Positions 36,648 to 45,587 of a stretch of 64,000 bases of DNA are shown one piece after another; the first letter of the stretch is position 1, and each line of letters opens with the position of its first letter. The stretch is from the NCBI RefSeq assembly GCF_030503435.1, contig NZ_JAUKPO010000005.1, positions 62,001-126,000 on the forward strand, in the 5' to 3' direction. Made by a program: the position numbers and the translations under genes. Under the pieces are notes generated by a model. It searched no databases. It was not told the origin of the DNA and saw only the letters and a list, made by a program, of their open reading frames with translations. This DNA comes from Rhodocytophaga aerolata (GTDB lineage Bacteria > Bacteroidota > Bacteroidia > Cytophagales > 172606-1).

Positions 36648-37688
36648 ATGATGGAAATGTCAAATACTGAATATTGGGATCTGCTGGCTAAATACCTCCA
36701 GGGAGAAGCCTCTGAAGAGGAGAAATCTCTCCTGTTTGCCTGGTTGCAAGCGCATCCTGATAATAAAGCATTGTTTGACAGTCTGAGAAAAGTCTGGAAT
36801 GCGGTAGATACGCCTGCTGACAACTACACCCCGGATGTAGAGAAAGGCTGGCAGAAATTTCAATCCAATGCGGGTATATCCCGGGAGTATCTAGCAAAGG
36901 AAGAAACAGACACCCTCGCAAAACCAGAAGCTAAAATTATCCGGTTTCAACCCTGGAGCTTAGTTAGTAAAGTAGCGGCTGTTTTATTGGTACTCGTGGG
37001 TGTTATATACGTAGTAAAACTCACGCAGAAAAACCAGTCAGCACCAGTAATATTCGCTACCCAGCAGGAGAAACAAACTTTTTACCTGCCAGATAGTAGC
37101 CGGATAGTACTCAACAAACACAGTTCACTGAGTTACACCCCTGATTTTAATGAAAAAGACCGGGTTGTCCGCCTAACAGGAGAAGCCTTTTTTGACGTAA
37201 AAAAAGCTGCGGGTAAAACATTTACTATTTATAGTGGCTCTACCCAAACCCAAGTATTAGGCACTTCTTTTACCGTACGTACTGAGAATGGGAAAACAGA
37301 AGTGCAGGTACTAACCGGAAAAGTAGCTTTTTCTACAAAAGACAACCCGGAGAAGGCAAGTGTACTGCTGACGCCTGGCCTTAAAGCCATAGCGGATAGC
37401 AGCGGACAAATTAGCCAAACGAAGATTACGGATGAAAACTTTCTGGCCTGGAAAGACAACAAACTTACCTTTAACAATACCAGTATGAAGGAAGTAGTAG
37501 GAACTCTAAGAGATTATTTTGGTGTACCTATTGAAGTAACAGACAACAGGCTGCTTGAATGCCGGTTCACGGGTACCTATGAGAACCCCAGCTTGCAGGA
37601 AATCATTGATGTATTAGTGGTTTCTGTAGATTTAACCTATTCCCATAAAAATGGCCAATACATTTTCTTTGGCCCTGGATGTAAATAA
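36648..37688 (+). CDS. FecR-family anti-sigma factor
   Basis: The 346-residue protein spans the inner membrane once (VSKVAAVLLVLVGVIYVV at about 107-124). The N-terminal cytoplasmic part (YWDLLAKYLQGEASEEEKSLLFAWLQAHP) would hold the sigma factor. The periplasmic FecR domain includes TFYLPDSSRIVLNKHSSLSY and VRLTGEAFFDVKK. A C-terminal DUF4974-type domain (LTFNNTSMKEVVGTLRDYFG) follows, a secretin-like fold that in this family contacts the STN domain of the outer-membrane partner. Three ATG codons are close together; the first is given. Confidence 0.92.
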   Translation: MMEMSNTEYWDLLAKYLQGEASEEEKSLLFAWLQAHPDNKALFDSLRKVWNAVDTPADNYTPDVEKGWQKFQSNAGISREYLAKEETDTLAKPEAKIIRFQPWSLVSKVAAVLLVLVGVIYVVKLTQKNQSAPVIFATQQEKQTFYLPDSSRIVLNKHSSLSYTPDFNEKDRVVRLTGEAFFDVKKAAGKTFTIYSGSTQTQVLGTSFTVRTENGKTEVQVLTGKVAFSTKDNPEKASVLLTPGLKAIADSSGQISQTKITDENFLAWKDNKLTFNNTSMKEVVGTLRDYFGVPIEVTDNRLLECRFTGTYENPSLQEIIDVLVVSVDLTYSHKNGQYIFFGPGCK

Positions 37689-37716
37689 TCATTAACATTT
37701 ATAAAATATAACTGCC

Positions 37717-39561
37717 ATGAGGAGAGTCGTATTCCTTATCCTGATATCCCTTTGCCTGAACTTTTCACTGTTGGCCCAAAGTGAGTTACTGGACACACAG
37801 GTATCCTTGCAATATACGGAGGTTTCACTGGAACGGATCATCAGAGATATACGCAAGAATTACCGCATCAATTTTTCCTATGTAAATAACCTGATTCCAC
37901 TGGATAAAAAAGTTAGTATCAATGTAAAAAATCAGCCATTAAAAGCCGCGTTAGACGAAATATTTAAAGATATGGAAGTAGGCTACCAGGTGGTGGGAAA
38001 TCAGATAGTTTTGAAAAACGAGCCAAAGAAAACCAGTCAGATAGAACGGCTGGAAGGACTGACCAAACCCTCCTATTTGCCTACTATCACTGGAGCTTCC
38101 GGCGTACCCATTTATACCAAAGAACGCAGCCCCGACGAAATTTCTTACCAGGATACAACAGGAATACGCCCCACACAGAGTCAGCCATTGGAAGGTACTA
38201 TTTCTGAACAAATGATGGCAGAGTTGCTGCGGGCAAAAGATAAAATGGAAGGTTTACTGGCTTCTGCTAATGTATCGAGTATCACCAGCAAAGTATATCC
38301 GCCGTCGCGCAAAGTATCGGAGAAAAAACAGGCAAGGAGAGAAAAACAACTTACCGAACAAACAGATGCCAATTTACAGGAACAGGATTCCATAAGTTCC
38401 GAAAACACTGACTATATCAAAAGACCTTTTCAGTTTACGTTTGTATCACCGCTAGGTACCAACGGAATGGAATCTGGCGAAGTAGTGAATATGGTTTCCT
38501 TTAACTTGATAATGGGATATGCAGCAGGTCTGGAGGGTGCAGAGTTTGGCGGCCTGTTGAATATAGAAAGAGATTATGTAAAAGGGGTACAATTTGCCGG
38601 ATTTGGCAACTTGGTCCGAAATCACGTTACCGGATCGCAGTTTGCCGGCTTTATGAACGTAAATGGCGGCGCGGTAAAAGGGGCTCAGTTTGCCGGTTTT
38701 GTGAATACCACTGGTGCCGGTTCTGAAGCCATTCAGTTCGCCGGTTTCACCAATGTATTACTTGGAAATGTAAAAGGTGCACAAGTTGCCGGCTTTGTGA
38801 ATGTAACAAAAGGCAATGTACAGGGTTTACAGGCAGCCGGCTTTGCGAATGTTACCACAGGTAGTGTGCAGACCGCACAACTAGCTGGCTTCACCAATGT
38901 AGCCAAAGACAATGTGAGTGGCCCGCAGATAGCTGGTTTTGCCAATGTATCCAATGGCCGTGTGGATGGGGCACAAGTAAGTGGTTTTATCAATGTGGCC
39001 AGACATGTAAAAGGTGCACAGGTTGGTATAATCAATATAGCCGATACCATTCAGGGTGCACAGATTGGCCTTATCAATATAGCTAAAAATGGGTATCGCC
39101 GCGTTGAAATTTGGGCAAGCGATGCTTTGTATGCCAATATTGCTTATAAAATGGGTACACGCGGGTTCCATACTATTTTCGCCTTAGGCGCTCAGGGAGA
39201 TTTAGATTACTTCCGCTATGGATATGGGTTTGGTATCGGTACAGAAATTGGCCTAGGCAACCGGTTTGCTGTAAATATAGATGCATTAGGCTACCATATT
39301 AATGAAGACGAAATCTGGACAAGTAAGTTAAATGAACTATACCAGGTACGCAGCACCTTAGGTGTACGCCTGGGCAACCATAGTTACTTCTTTGCAGGGC
39401 CAGCCATCAACGTCATGGTATCGCAATTCCAGGGGAATGATAGTGCCAATATCGGTTCTGGCCTGGCTCCTTCCTGGACTAGATACGACGAAGATCATGG
39501 ACGCTGGGAGAAAACAAATGTAAAACTCTGGCCGGGCATTCATGCAGGGTTCAGATTCTAA
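37717..39561 (+). CDS. STN-domain protein with 16-residue surface repeats (LA_2272-like)
   Basis: The 614-residue exported protein has a signal peptide (SLCLNFSLLAQ). It next has an STN domain at about 25-105 (VSLERIIRDIRKNYRINFSY, VSINVKNQPLKAALDEIF, GNQIVLKN), then a charged Lys/Gln-rich linker. From about 275 to 459 it carries a regular repeat: eight exact 16-residue units of the form Q-F/V-A-G-F-x-N-V-x-x-G-x-V-K-G-A, flanked by shorter degenerate units. The last 150 residues form a barrel-like tail. Such repeats are known from the LA_2272-type surface proteins. It starts 28 bp after fecR. The STN domain suggests it relays a signal to FecR, a task normally done by the TonB receptor itself. 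Confidence 0.85.
   Translation: MRRVVFLILISLCLNFSLLAQSELLDTQVSLQYTEVSLERIIRDIRKNYRINFSYVNNLIPLDKKVSINVKNQPLKAALDEIFKDMEVGYQVVGNQIVLKNEPKKTSQIERLEGLTKPSYLPTITGASGVPIYTKERSPDEISYQDTTGIRPTQSQPLEGTISEQMMAELLRAKDKMEGLLASANVSSITSKVYPPSRKVSEKKQARREKQLTEQTDANLQEQDSISSENTDYIKRPFQFTFVSPLGTNGMESGEVVNMVSFNLIMGYAAGLEGAEFGGLLNIERDYVKGVQFAGFGNLVRNHVTGSQFAGFMNVNGGAVKGAQFAGFVNTTGAGSEAIQFAGFTNVLLGNVKGAQVAGFVNVTKGNVQGLQAAGFANVTTGSVQTAQLAGFTNVAKDNVSGPQIAGFANVSNGRVDGAQVSGFINVARHVKGAQVGIINIADTIQGAQIGLINIAKNGYRRVEIWASDALYANIAYKMGTRGFHTIFALGAQGDLDYFRYGYGFGIGTEIGLGNRFAVNIDALGYHINEDEIWTSKLNELYQVRSTLGVRLGNHSYFFAGPAINVMVSQFQGNDSANIGSGLAPSWTRYDEDHGRWEKTNVKLWPGIHAGFRF
38539..39093 (+). repeat. Coding tandem repeat with 48-bp period
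   Basis: This run codes for the 16-residue repeats of the surface protein. Eight exact-length units begin at 38590, each starting with a Gln codon. DNA identity between units is only moderate while the protein pattern is kept, so it is an old, selected repeat and not a recent expansion. It is not a CRISPR array. Confidence 0.85.
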
Positions 39562-39625
39562 GAAGGATTTTCACCAACCATTCGCGCAGTACTCAACTTT
39601 TAACACACCAAAACAATAAACGGAC

Positions 39626-39766
39626 ATGATACACAAACAATTTATCAAAAAAGAGAATTCTCAGTTACAAAAGAGCTACCTCGAAGGCTGGAACCAGTCT
39701 ATCCAGAACTTTCATCAGGTAGTGAATGAAATAGATCTGCTGAAAAAACGGCTTAAGAAAAAATAA
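39626..39766 (+). CDS. Small coiled-coil protein, 46 residues
   Basis: This short frame lies between the STN repeat protein and the TonB receptor, all on one strand, with 64 and 72 bp spacers. The translation starts MIHKQFIKKENSQLQKSYLE and ends in a heptad-like IDLLKKRLKKK. It is highly charged, has no Cys, signal peptide or membrane segment, and would be cytoplasmic. I do not recognise a family. The position inside a tight operon and the amphipathic helical pattern make it more likely real than random. Confidence 0.5.
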   Translation: MIHKQFIKKENSQLQKSYLEGWNQSIQNFHQVVNEIDLLKKRLKKK

Positions 39767-39838
39767 GCCTCACAAGAGGGTTTAGTATACAGGTAAACCT
39801 ACTCAAACAAATCATACTTACATCATAATACACTAAAA

Positions 39839-42214
39839 ATGAGGACATTAAAAATCCTTATAGGGCTACTGCTATGCCTTTTCGGAAAAGTTTGGGCACA
39901 AAATCCTACCCAGGCACTGACACAAACAATCCGGGGTACGGTAGTAGATAAAGAATCGCAGACACCTGTTATCGGAGCCTCAGTCATAATAAGCAGTATC
40001 GACCCTGTTAAAGGAAGCAGCACTGATAGCCATGGAAACTTCCGCATTGAAGGAGTTCCGGTAGGCCGGCATACCATAAAAATAACTTCTATCGGATATG
40101 AAGAACAAGTGATTCCGGAAATGCTTGTCGGCTCCGGAAAAGAAGTGATCATGAACGTGCGGATGACAGAATCTTTAATCCAAATGAATGAGATTGTAGT
40201 AGTGGCTGCCGAGCAGGAAAAAGGAAAACCAATAAACGATATGGCTACCTTAAGCGCCCGATCTATTTCTGTAGAGGAAACCAAGCGCTATGCAGCCAGT
40301 ATCAACGACCCGGCCAGGGCAGCTTTGTCTTTTGCCGGTGTATCGTCTACCGACGATGTAGGCAACGAAATTGTAATTCGGGGTAATTCTCCCAAAGGGT
40401 TGTTATGGCGGCTGGAGGGAGTGGAAATCCCAAACCCCAACCATTTTGCTGAAGAAGGCTCTGCCGGAGGGGCAGTAAGTATTTTGAGTGTGAATATGCT
40501 GGATAATTCTGATTTCTTTACCGGTGCTTTTCCTGCCGAATATGGCAATGCTCTTTCAGGCGTATTTGATATTAAACTCCGCCGGGGAAATAACGAAAAG
40601 CGTGAATATGCTTTCCAGGCAGGCTTGCTGGGTGTAGACTTTGCGGTAGAAGGTCCTTTCAGTAAGAATTCAAAGGCTTCCTATCTGGCTAACTACCGCT
40701 ATTCTACATTAAGCATTCTGGATAATATTGGGATAAAAGTTGCCGGAACATCTATTCCTAAGTTTCAGGATTTTTCCTTCAAGGTACACCTTCCAACGAG
40801 CAAAGCCGGAAACTTCTCGGTATGGGGTTTAGGAGGCTTAAGTAGCCAGCAAAGAGCTGTAGATAAAGATTCTACGGCATGGGAAAGTAAATATGACCGC
40901 CACCAGGATGCATTTTCAGTAAGTATGGGGGCTTTTGGTTTAACACATACCTACTTCCTGGACGAAAAAACATTTTTTGAATCAGTGCTTTCTTTTTCTG
41001 GCAATAGAAACAAATACACAAGGGATACGCTGAATGATGAATATACGCCAGTATTTGATTACCAGGATAATTTTACCAATACAGCCATCCGCGGCTCTGT
41101 GATGGTTAACCGGAAATTTAATTCCAGGCATACCCTGCGAACTGGAATTATATTCAGCCATTTGTCATTCGATTTGTTTTCCGAAGGCCGCGACAGAGAT
41201 TTGGGTAACCAGGTGGTCAGGTTTGTTGAAAACAAGGGAAGTTCTCAATTATTTCAATCGTATGCACAGTGGAAATACCGTATTGCGCAGAATCTGACCT
41301 TGAATACCGGATTACATTACCTGCAATTAGCGCTGAATGGCAGCAAATCGCTTGAACCAAGAGCCGGATTGAAATGGGATTTTTCGCCCAGGCAATCAGT
41401 AGGTGTGGGTGTAGGCGTGCACAGCCGTCAGGAAGCCATGTCTACCTATTTTGCCCAACACCGATTGTCAGATGGTACTTATGTTACACCTAATAGAAAC
41501 CTGGGATTTACCAAAGCAAGCCATGCAGTTGTCTCGTATGAAAACCAGCTGAAAGAAGACCTGCGGCTAAAAACGGAAGTATATTACCAGTGGCTTAACC
41601 AGGTGCCTATCCGTACAGATCCGGCCAGTACCATGGCAATTATTAACCGGGAAGATGGCTTTGTAACCGATAGCCTGGTAAATAAGGGTACAGGCAGAAA
41701 CTATGGGCTGGAACTTACGCTAGAAAAATTCTTTACCAATAATTATTACTTCCTGGCCACTACATCCTTGTACGATTCCAAATACAAACCAGCCAATGGC
41801 CGGGAGTACAACACCCGTTTCAATGGAAACTTTGTAGCAAATGTAACAGCCGGCAAAGAAATAAAAGTTGGCCGCAGCAAAACCAACCTGATTGGCTTAA
41901 ATACCAGAATCATCTGGGCAGGTGGCAAACGCTATACGCCCATTAATCTAGCCGCTTCCAGAGTAAAAGGAGAAGCAGTGTATTACGAAGATCAAGCTTT
42001 TGGTGAACAAGCCTCCAATTATTACCGGGCGGATATCCGGCTAAGTTACCGCAAAAACAACCCGAAAGCATCCCATATTCTTTCCCTGGATATACAAAAT
42101 GTAACGAACCGGCTAAATGTATACGGGAAGTATTACGATGAAGACAAAGGAGAAATTGCCACCAGCTACCAGACAGGCCTTATACCCATATTAAATTACC
42201 GGATAGAATTTTAA
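39839..42214 (+). CDS. TonB-dependent receptor with CarboxypepD_reg-like N-terminus
   Basis: This 791-residue outer-membrane receptor has a signal peptide (GLLLCLFGKVWAQ). A CarboxypepD_reg-like domain follows at about 30-115 (IRGTVVDKESQTPVIGASV, GNFRIEGVPVGRHTIKITSIGYEE). The plug lies at about 150-250 (ARAALSFAGVSSTDDVGNEIVIRGNSPKGLLWRLEGVEIPNPNHF), and a 22-strand-type barrel ends near LIPILNYRIEF, with the terminal Phe. No STN domain is present, unlike FecA-type transducers. The imported substrate cannot be read from the sequence. It may rely on the STN protein two genes upstream for signalling. Confidence 0.92.
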   Translation: MRTLKILIGLLLCLFGKVWAQNPTQALTQTIRGTVVDKESQTPVIGASVIISSIDPVKGSSTDSHGNFRIEGVPVGRHTIKITSIGYEEQVIPEMLVGSGKEVIMNVRMTESLIQMNEIVVVAAEQEKGKPINDMATLSARSISVEETKRYAASINDPARAALSFAGVSSTDDVGNEIVIRGNSPKGLLWRLEGVEIPNPNHFAEEGSAGGAVSILSVNMLDNSDFFTGAFPAEYGNALSGVFDIKLRRGNNEKREYAFQAGLLGVDFAVEGPFSKNSKASYLANYRYSTLSILDNIGIKVAGTSIPKFQDFSFKVHLPTSKAGNFSVWGLGGLSSQQRAVDKDSTAWESKYDRHQDAFSVSMGAFGLTHTYFLDEKTFFESVLSFSGNRNKYTRDTLNDEYTPVFDYQDNFTNTAIRGSVMVNRKFNSRHTLRTGIIFSHLSFDLFSEGRDRDLGNQVVRFVENKGSSQLFQSYAQWKYRIAQNLTLNTGLHYLQLALNGSKSLEPRAGLKWDFSPRQSVGVGVGVHSRQEAMSTYFAQHRLSDGTYVTPNRNLGFTKASHAVVSYENQLKEDLRLKTEVYYQWLNQVPIRTDPASTMAIINREDGFVTDSLVNKGTGRNYGLELTLEKFFTNNYYFLATTSLYDSKYKPANGREYNTRFNGNFVANVTAGKEIKVGRSKTNLIGLNTRIIWAGGKRYTPINLAASRVKGEAVYYEDQAFGEQASNYYRADIRLSYRKNNPKASHILSLDIQNVTNRLNVYGKYYDEDKGEIATSYQTGLIPILNYRIEF

Positions 42215-42282
42215 TTTACTCACAACCAAATACTTACTAGTAAGATACAATCTATTTATTCAATAAAACATTAATTAAAGCA

Positions 42283-43014
42283 ATGAAAACAACATGTAAC
42301 CTCCTTATTTATGTAATGGCCTTCTCTCTTCTATTTTTGTCTGCCTGCCACGACGATGATATTTGGGGTATCAGAGGAGAAGGCCCGGTAGTAGCCGAAA
42401 CCCGCAACATAGCCGACTTCGACCAGATCGATTTAGCGGTGGATGGCGAAGTAATTCTGAAACAAGGTCCAACCCAGGAAATAGAAATTGAAGCCCAGGA
42501 AAACATACTGGATATTCTGGAAACCAAAGTACGTAAAGGTAAACTGGAGATAGGTTTTGGCCATCATCAGGTGAGAAGGTATAAGGAAATCAAAATTTAT
42601 ATCACTGTTCCGGAAGTAACGTATTTGAAAGTATCTGGCTCTGGTAAAATTATAGGAGATACCGACTTTGAATCTGACGATGTTTCGTTGGTAATCTCCG
42701 GCTCTGGCAGCATTGATTTTGGAGCCCTGAATGCGAACCGCATTGATAGTGATATTTCGGGCTCCGGCGATCTTTATTTGAATGGCACCTGTGCAGAACA
42801 TTTATCTACTATTTCAGGGTCAGGTAAAATACGTGCCTATGAGTTATTATCTGCCGAAACCAACATCCGGATTAGCGGCTCAGGCAATGCGGAAATATCC
42901 GTAAGCGACTATTTGAAAGCCAAAGTAAGCGGCAGCGGCAAAGTACGCTACAAAGGCAACCCAACGGTAGATGTAGATATTTCCGGTTCAGGTAAAGTAG
43001 AAAGAGCCGACTGA
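42283..43014 (+). CDS. Head-GIN domain (DUF2807) lipoprotein
   Basis: The 243-residue protein has a lipoprotein signal peptide ending LLFLSAC (Cys about 21). The mature part is a right-handed beta-helix of the DUF2807 'head GIN' type: ETRNIADFDQIDLAVDGEV, then repeated SGSGKI/SGSGSI/SGSGDL turns at about 20-residue spacing. Family members are envelope proteins of unknown function, often placed next to surface signalling genes. It is the last gene of the sigma-led operon; a strong terminator follows. Confidence 0.87.
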   Translation: MKTTCNLLIYVMAFSLLFLSACHDDDIWGIRGEGPVVAETRNIADFDQIDLAVDGEVILKQGPTQEIEIEAQENILDILETKVRKGKLEIGFGHHQVRRYKEIKIYITVPEVTYLKVSGSGKIIGDTDFESDDVSLVISGSGSIDFGALNANRIDSDISGSGDLYLNGTCAEHLSTISGSGKIRAYELLSAETNIRISGSGNAEISVSDYLKAKVSGSGKVRYKGNPTVDVDISGSGKVERAD

Positions 43015-43019
43015 TATAA

Positions 43020-43054
43020 CAAACCCTCACCGGCTTTTAACCGGTGAGGGTTTG
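43020..43054. terminator. Terminator closing the sigma-FecR surface operon
   Basis: A perfect 14-bp GC-rich stem (43020-43033 with 43041-43054, 7-nt loop) lies directly after the DUF2807 stop. A and T residues flank both arms, so it may also serve the convergent minus-strand gene that ends at 43093. Confidence 0.85.
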
Positions 43055-43092
43055 TATTCATTTACATACTATAATGCTGCTCGCCTGTTACA

Positions 43093-43383
43093 TTAGTAGC
43101 GTAGAAATTCTCTGCTGATAGCTTCCCATTCAGCTTCTAACGAAGTAGAAGGCATTTTTCTTCCGGCCCGGTTGTACCAGTAATTGGCATTCCAGGTATC
43201 TCCCTCCTTGCGGTGCAAATACGCATGAAGCAAACAATGATCTGGGCTATTTGTTTCCTGAGCTATGTCATGTGCTTTATCCCAGTTTCCCTTGGCATCG
43301 TACCAGAGGGCTTCTGCTAATTTGGGCATTCCTGCCTGCGGGGTATCAGCGGATAAACTAGATTTAAATTCTTCAAAAGTCAT
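43093..43383 (-). CDS. Small conserved helical protein, 96 residues
   Basis: The 96-residue soluble protein opens MTFEEFKSSLSADTPQ and has a TPR-like helical pattern: ALWYDAKGNWDKAHDIAQ, then PDHCLLHAYLHRKEGDTWNANYWYNRAGRKMP. It looks like a small conserved bacterial protein without a known role. Signal peptide and membrane segments are absent. The ORF ends 39 bp from the terminator of the facing operon. Confidence 0.65.
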   Translation of the reverse strand: MTFEEFKSSLSADTPQAGMPKLAEALWYDAKGNWDKAHDIAQETNSPDHCLLHAYLHRKEGDTWNANYWYNRAGRKMPSTSLEAEWEAISREFLRY

Positions 43384-43440
43384 GTATCCTTCAATCTGTT
43401 GTTGGTAAAACTAACCAGGGTTATTGAACATCTTTTAACG

Positions 43441-44169
43441 TCACTCCTTCACTTTTTTAATAGAATCGTTCAGCTCAGCAATAGCCGCTTCTATCTCTCC
43501 GATTTCTCCCCGCAATTTATCTACATTGCTTTCTATACCGGCAATTTCCGTTTTATTTTTTTCATTTTTCGCGGTAGCTTTCGCATCCCCAGATTCCGCT
43601 TTGGCTTCTGAATCAAACAAAGATTCCCGCAGCTTTGTCAGTTTTTTCTCTTCCTTTTCCAGGGCACTTTGTCTATTTTTTAGTTCTTTCTCCTTCTGGG
43701 CTATCTGGTCGGTATACACTTCCGTGTAGTGGTATTTTACATATTGCTTAACCCAGGTTTCCAGCTTAGCCAACTCTTTGGGATACTGCTCCTTGCTCAG
43801 ATGAATATCGTAGCCTGGACTGAACGTAAAACCTAAGGTAGTATTATCAGTGCCTGGGGTGAGCACAGCCCGCAAATCGCCCCGCAAAGGGGTTATCTCC
43901 TTCAGCTGGACTTTTGGAAATACCCATACATTTTTTGTCCGTTTATCTGGTTTGGCACTGAAGGTAGTTTTAGCATAGTTAGTAAGTTTTTCTTCTACAA
44001 TATTGCTTGGCTGCTCCAGATTCACTACCCAGCCGTCTATGGCTACATTTTCTTCATTCCGTAATTTGTCTGCCCTAAGAGTTAAATTCTGCGCCTGTAC
44101 TGGCAAGGTGTAACCAGAGATAAGCAAAAGAATACTAAGCCATCGGTAGAAAGTAGCAGGATTTTTCAT
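43441..44169 (-). CDS. Exported protein with coiled-coil C-terminus
   Basis: The protein of about 242 residues has a signal peptide (WLSILLLISGYTLPVQAQ). The first half is a beta-rich domain (ENVAIDGWVVNLEQPSN, FPKVQLKEITPLRGDLRAVL, TTLGFTFSPGYDIHLS). From about 150 to the end it is a long charged coiled coil rich in Lys and Glu (KEKELKNRQSALEKEEKKL). The frame extends to an ATG at 44202, but the second ATG at 44169 (MKNPATFYRW) gives a typical signal peptide. I do not recognise a family; a periplasmic structural or scaffold role is possible. Confidence 0.65.
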   Translation of the reverse strand: MKNPATFYRWLSILLLISGYTLPVQAQNLTLRADKLRNEENVAIDGWVVNLEQPSNIVEEKLTNYAKTTFSAKPDKRTKNVWVFPKVQLKEITPLRGDLRAVLTPGTDNTTLGFTFSPGYDIHLSKEQYPKELAKLETWVKQYVKYHYTEVYTDQIAQKEKELKNRQSALEKEEKKLTKLRESLFDSEAKAESGDAKATAKNEKNKTEIAGIESNVDKLRGEIGEIEAAIAELNDSIKKVKE

Positions 44170-44333
44170 GGGAGTAGGGGTTGAACGTTTATAAATTATC
44201 AAGTACTATGGATTGTATAAGGTGCCTGGGATATAAGAATATTTTCTGATGAATATACAAAATTAAATGAATAAAGCCTTTTTATACTATTATCTCCTAT
44301 AGGCTTGCAATTGTTTTATTCTTTCTGAGGAAA

Positions 44334-45443
44334 ATGCTATGTTTAGGTAATAATGATCCTATAAAACGTATATCTGTGAAAACCTATACATTCTGCCGTA
44401 TTAGTTGTTGTTTGCTCCTTCTCCTTTTCTTACCTATGACTGCTAGCTATGCACAAACTGAACAAACGTATGCAGAAAAACTGGGGTGGAAAAAAGGCGA
44501 CCGGGTAATTATTCTGCATGTAGATGATGCCGGCATGTCCTATGACTCTAACCTGGGAGCCATTAAAGCAATGGAAGAGGGAATAGCCAATTCTGTGAGT
44601 GTGATGATGCCCTGCCCTTGGGTACCAGGTTTTGTAAAATATTTAAAACAACATCCAAGCGTAGATGCGGGTTTACATTTAACGTTAACTTCGGAGTGGC
44701 AGGATTACCGCTGGGGGCCGCTTACCGGTAAACCTGCTTCCCCAGGCCTGGTAGATAAAGAAGGTGCCTTGTGGCCAAATGTGGCGCAAGTCGTGCAACA
44801 TGCTTCTCCCGACGAAGTGGAGGCAGAAATACGGGCACAGCTGGCTCGTGCACAGGAAATGGGCTTTGAACCTACGCATATGGATTCGCATATGGGAACC
44901 TTGTTTGCTTCACCGGCTTTTATGGAGCGGTATATCAAAGTAGGCATTGAGCACAAAATACCGGTTATGTTCCCCGGCGGACATAATACAGCCATTTTTG
45001 CACAACTGGCCGAAGAAGCCGTAGCCGATGGCCAAATAAAGAAAGGGCAAGCATTTCCTCCGGCTGCACAAGCCAGCCAGTTCAGGCAAGCCGGCCAGAT
45101 GATCTGGCAAGCAGGTTTACCAGTATTAGACGATCTGCATAACACCAGCTACGGATGGAAACTGCCTGCCGGGGTAAAGCCTACCAACGAAAACCTGCGG
45201 AAAATGAAAACGGAGAAATACATTCAGTCTATAAAGGCGCTAAAACCAGGAGTAACGATGGTAATTATGCATTGTACAGCTCCAACAGAAGTATTTCAAT
45301 ATATTTCAGGTTCTGGCGAGTCACGTAAAGGAGATATGCTGGCCATGATGGACCCTGCCTTAAAAAAAGCCATTGAACAGGAAGGCATTATTTTAACTAC
45401 CTGGCGGGAATTGAAACAACGCCGCGACAAAGCAGGTAAATAA
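44334..45443 (+). CDS. ChbG/HpnK (YdjC-like) carbohydrate deacetylase family protein
   Basis: The 369-residue protein has a signal-like N-terminus (CCLLLLLFLPMTASYAQ). The enzymatic part starts VIILHVDDAGMSYDSN, with the catalytic Asp-Asp of the YdjC fold, and contains VDAGLHLTLTSEW and PTHMDSHMGTLF, whose His residues bind the metal. Relatives such as ChbG remove an acetyl group from diacetylchitobiose. The exported form suggests an action on periplasmic or extracellular oligosaccharides. The natural substrate is not evident. It is a single gene. Confidence 0.85.
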   Translation: MLCLGNNDPIKRISVKTYTFCRISCCLLLLLFLPMTASYAQTEQTYAEKLGWKKGDRVIILHVDDAGMSYDSNLGAIKAMEEGIANSVSVMMPCPWVPGFVKYLKQHPSVDAGLHLTLTSEWQDYRWGPLTGKPASPGLVDKEGALWPNVAQVVQHASPDEVEAEIRAQLARAQEMGFEPTHMDSHMGTLFASPAFMERYIKVGIEHKIPVMFPGGHNTAIFAQLAEEAVADGQIKKGQAFPPAAQASQFRQAGQMIWQAGLPVLDDLHNTSYGWKLPAGVKPTNENLRKMKTEKYIQSIKALKPGVTMVIMHCTAPTEVFQYISGSGESRKGDMLAMMDPALKKAIEQEGIILTTWRELKQRRDKAGK

Positions 45444-45587
45444 TGAATATTGACAAATGATGAGAGATTAACCTTTATGGGATTTAGCCTGTCGGCCGGG
45501 TACACTTGGTTATTGTTAAAAGATGTTAAATTCTACGTTCTGTTGGCTTTTGTCAGTATCTTCGTTGAGGAATAGAGAGATATCCGT

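Noticed and set aside
38539-39093. Regular 48-bp repeats resembling an array
   Set aside because: The repeat is in frame and codes for protein units, with no conserved direct repeat and variable spacer, so it is not CRISPR.
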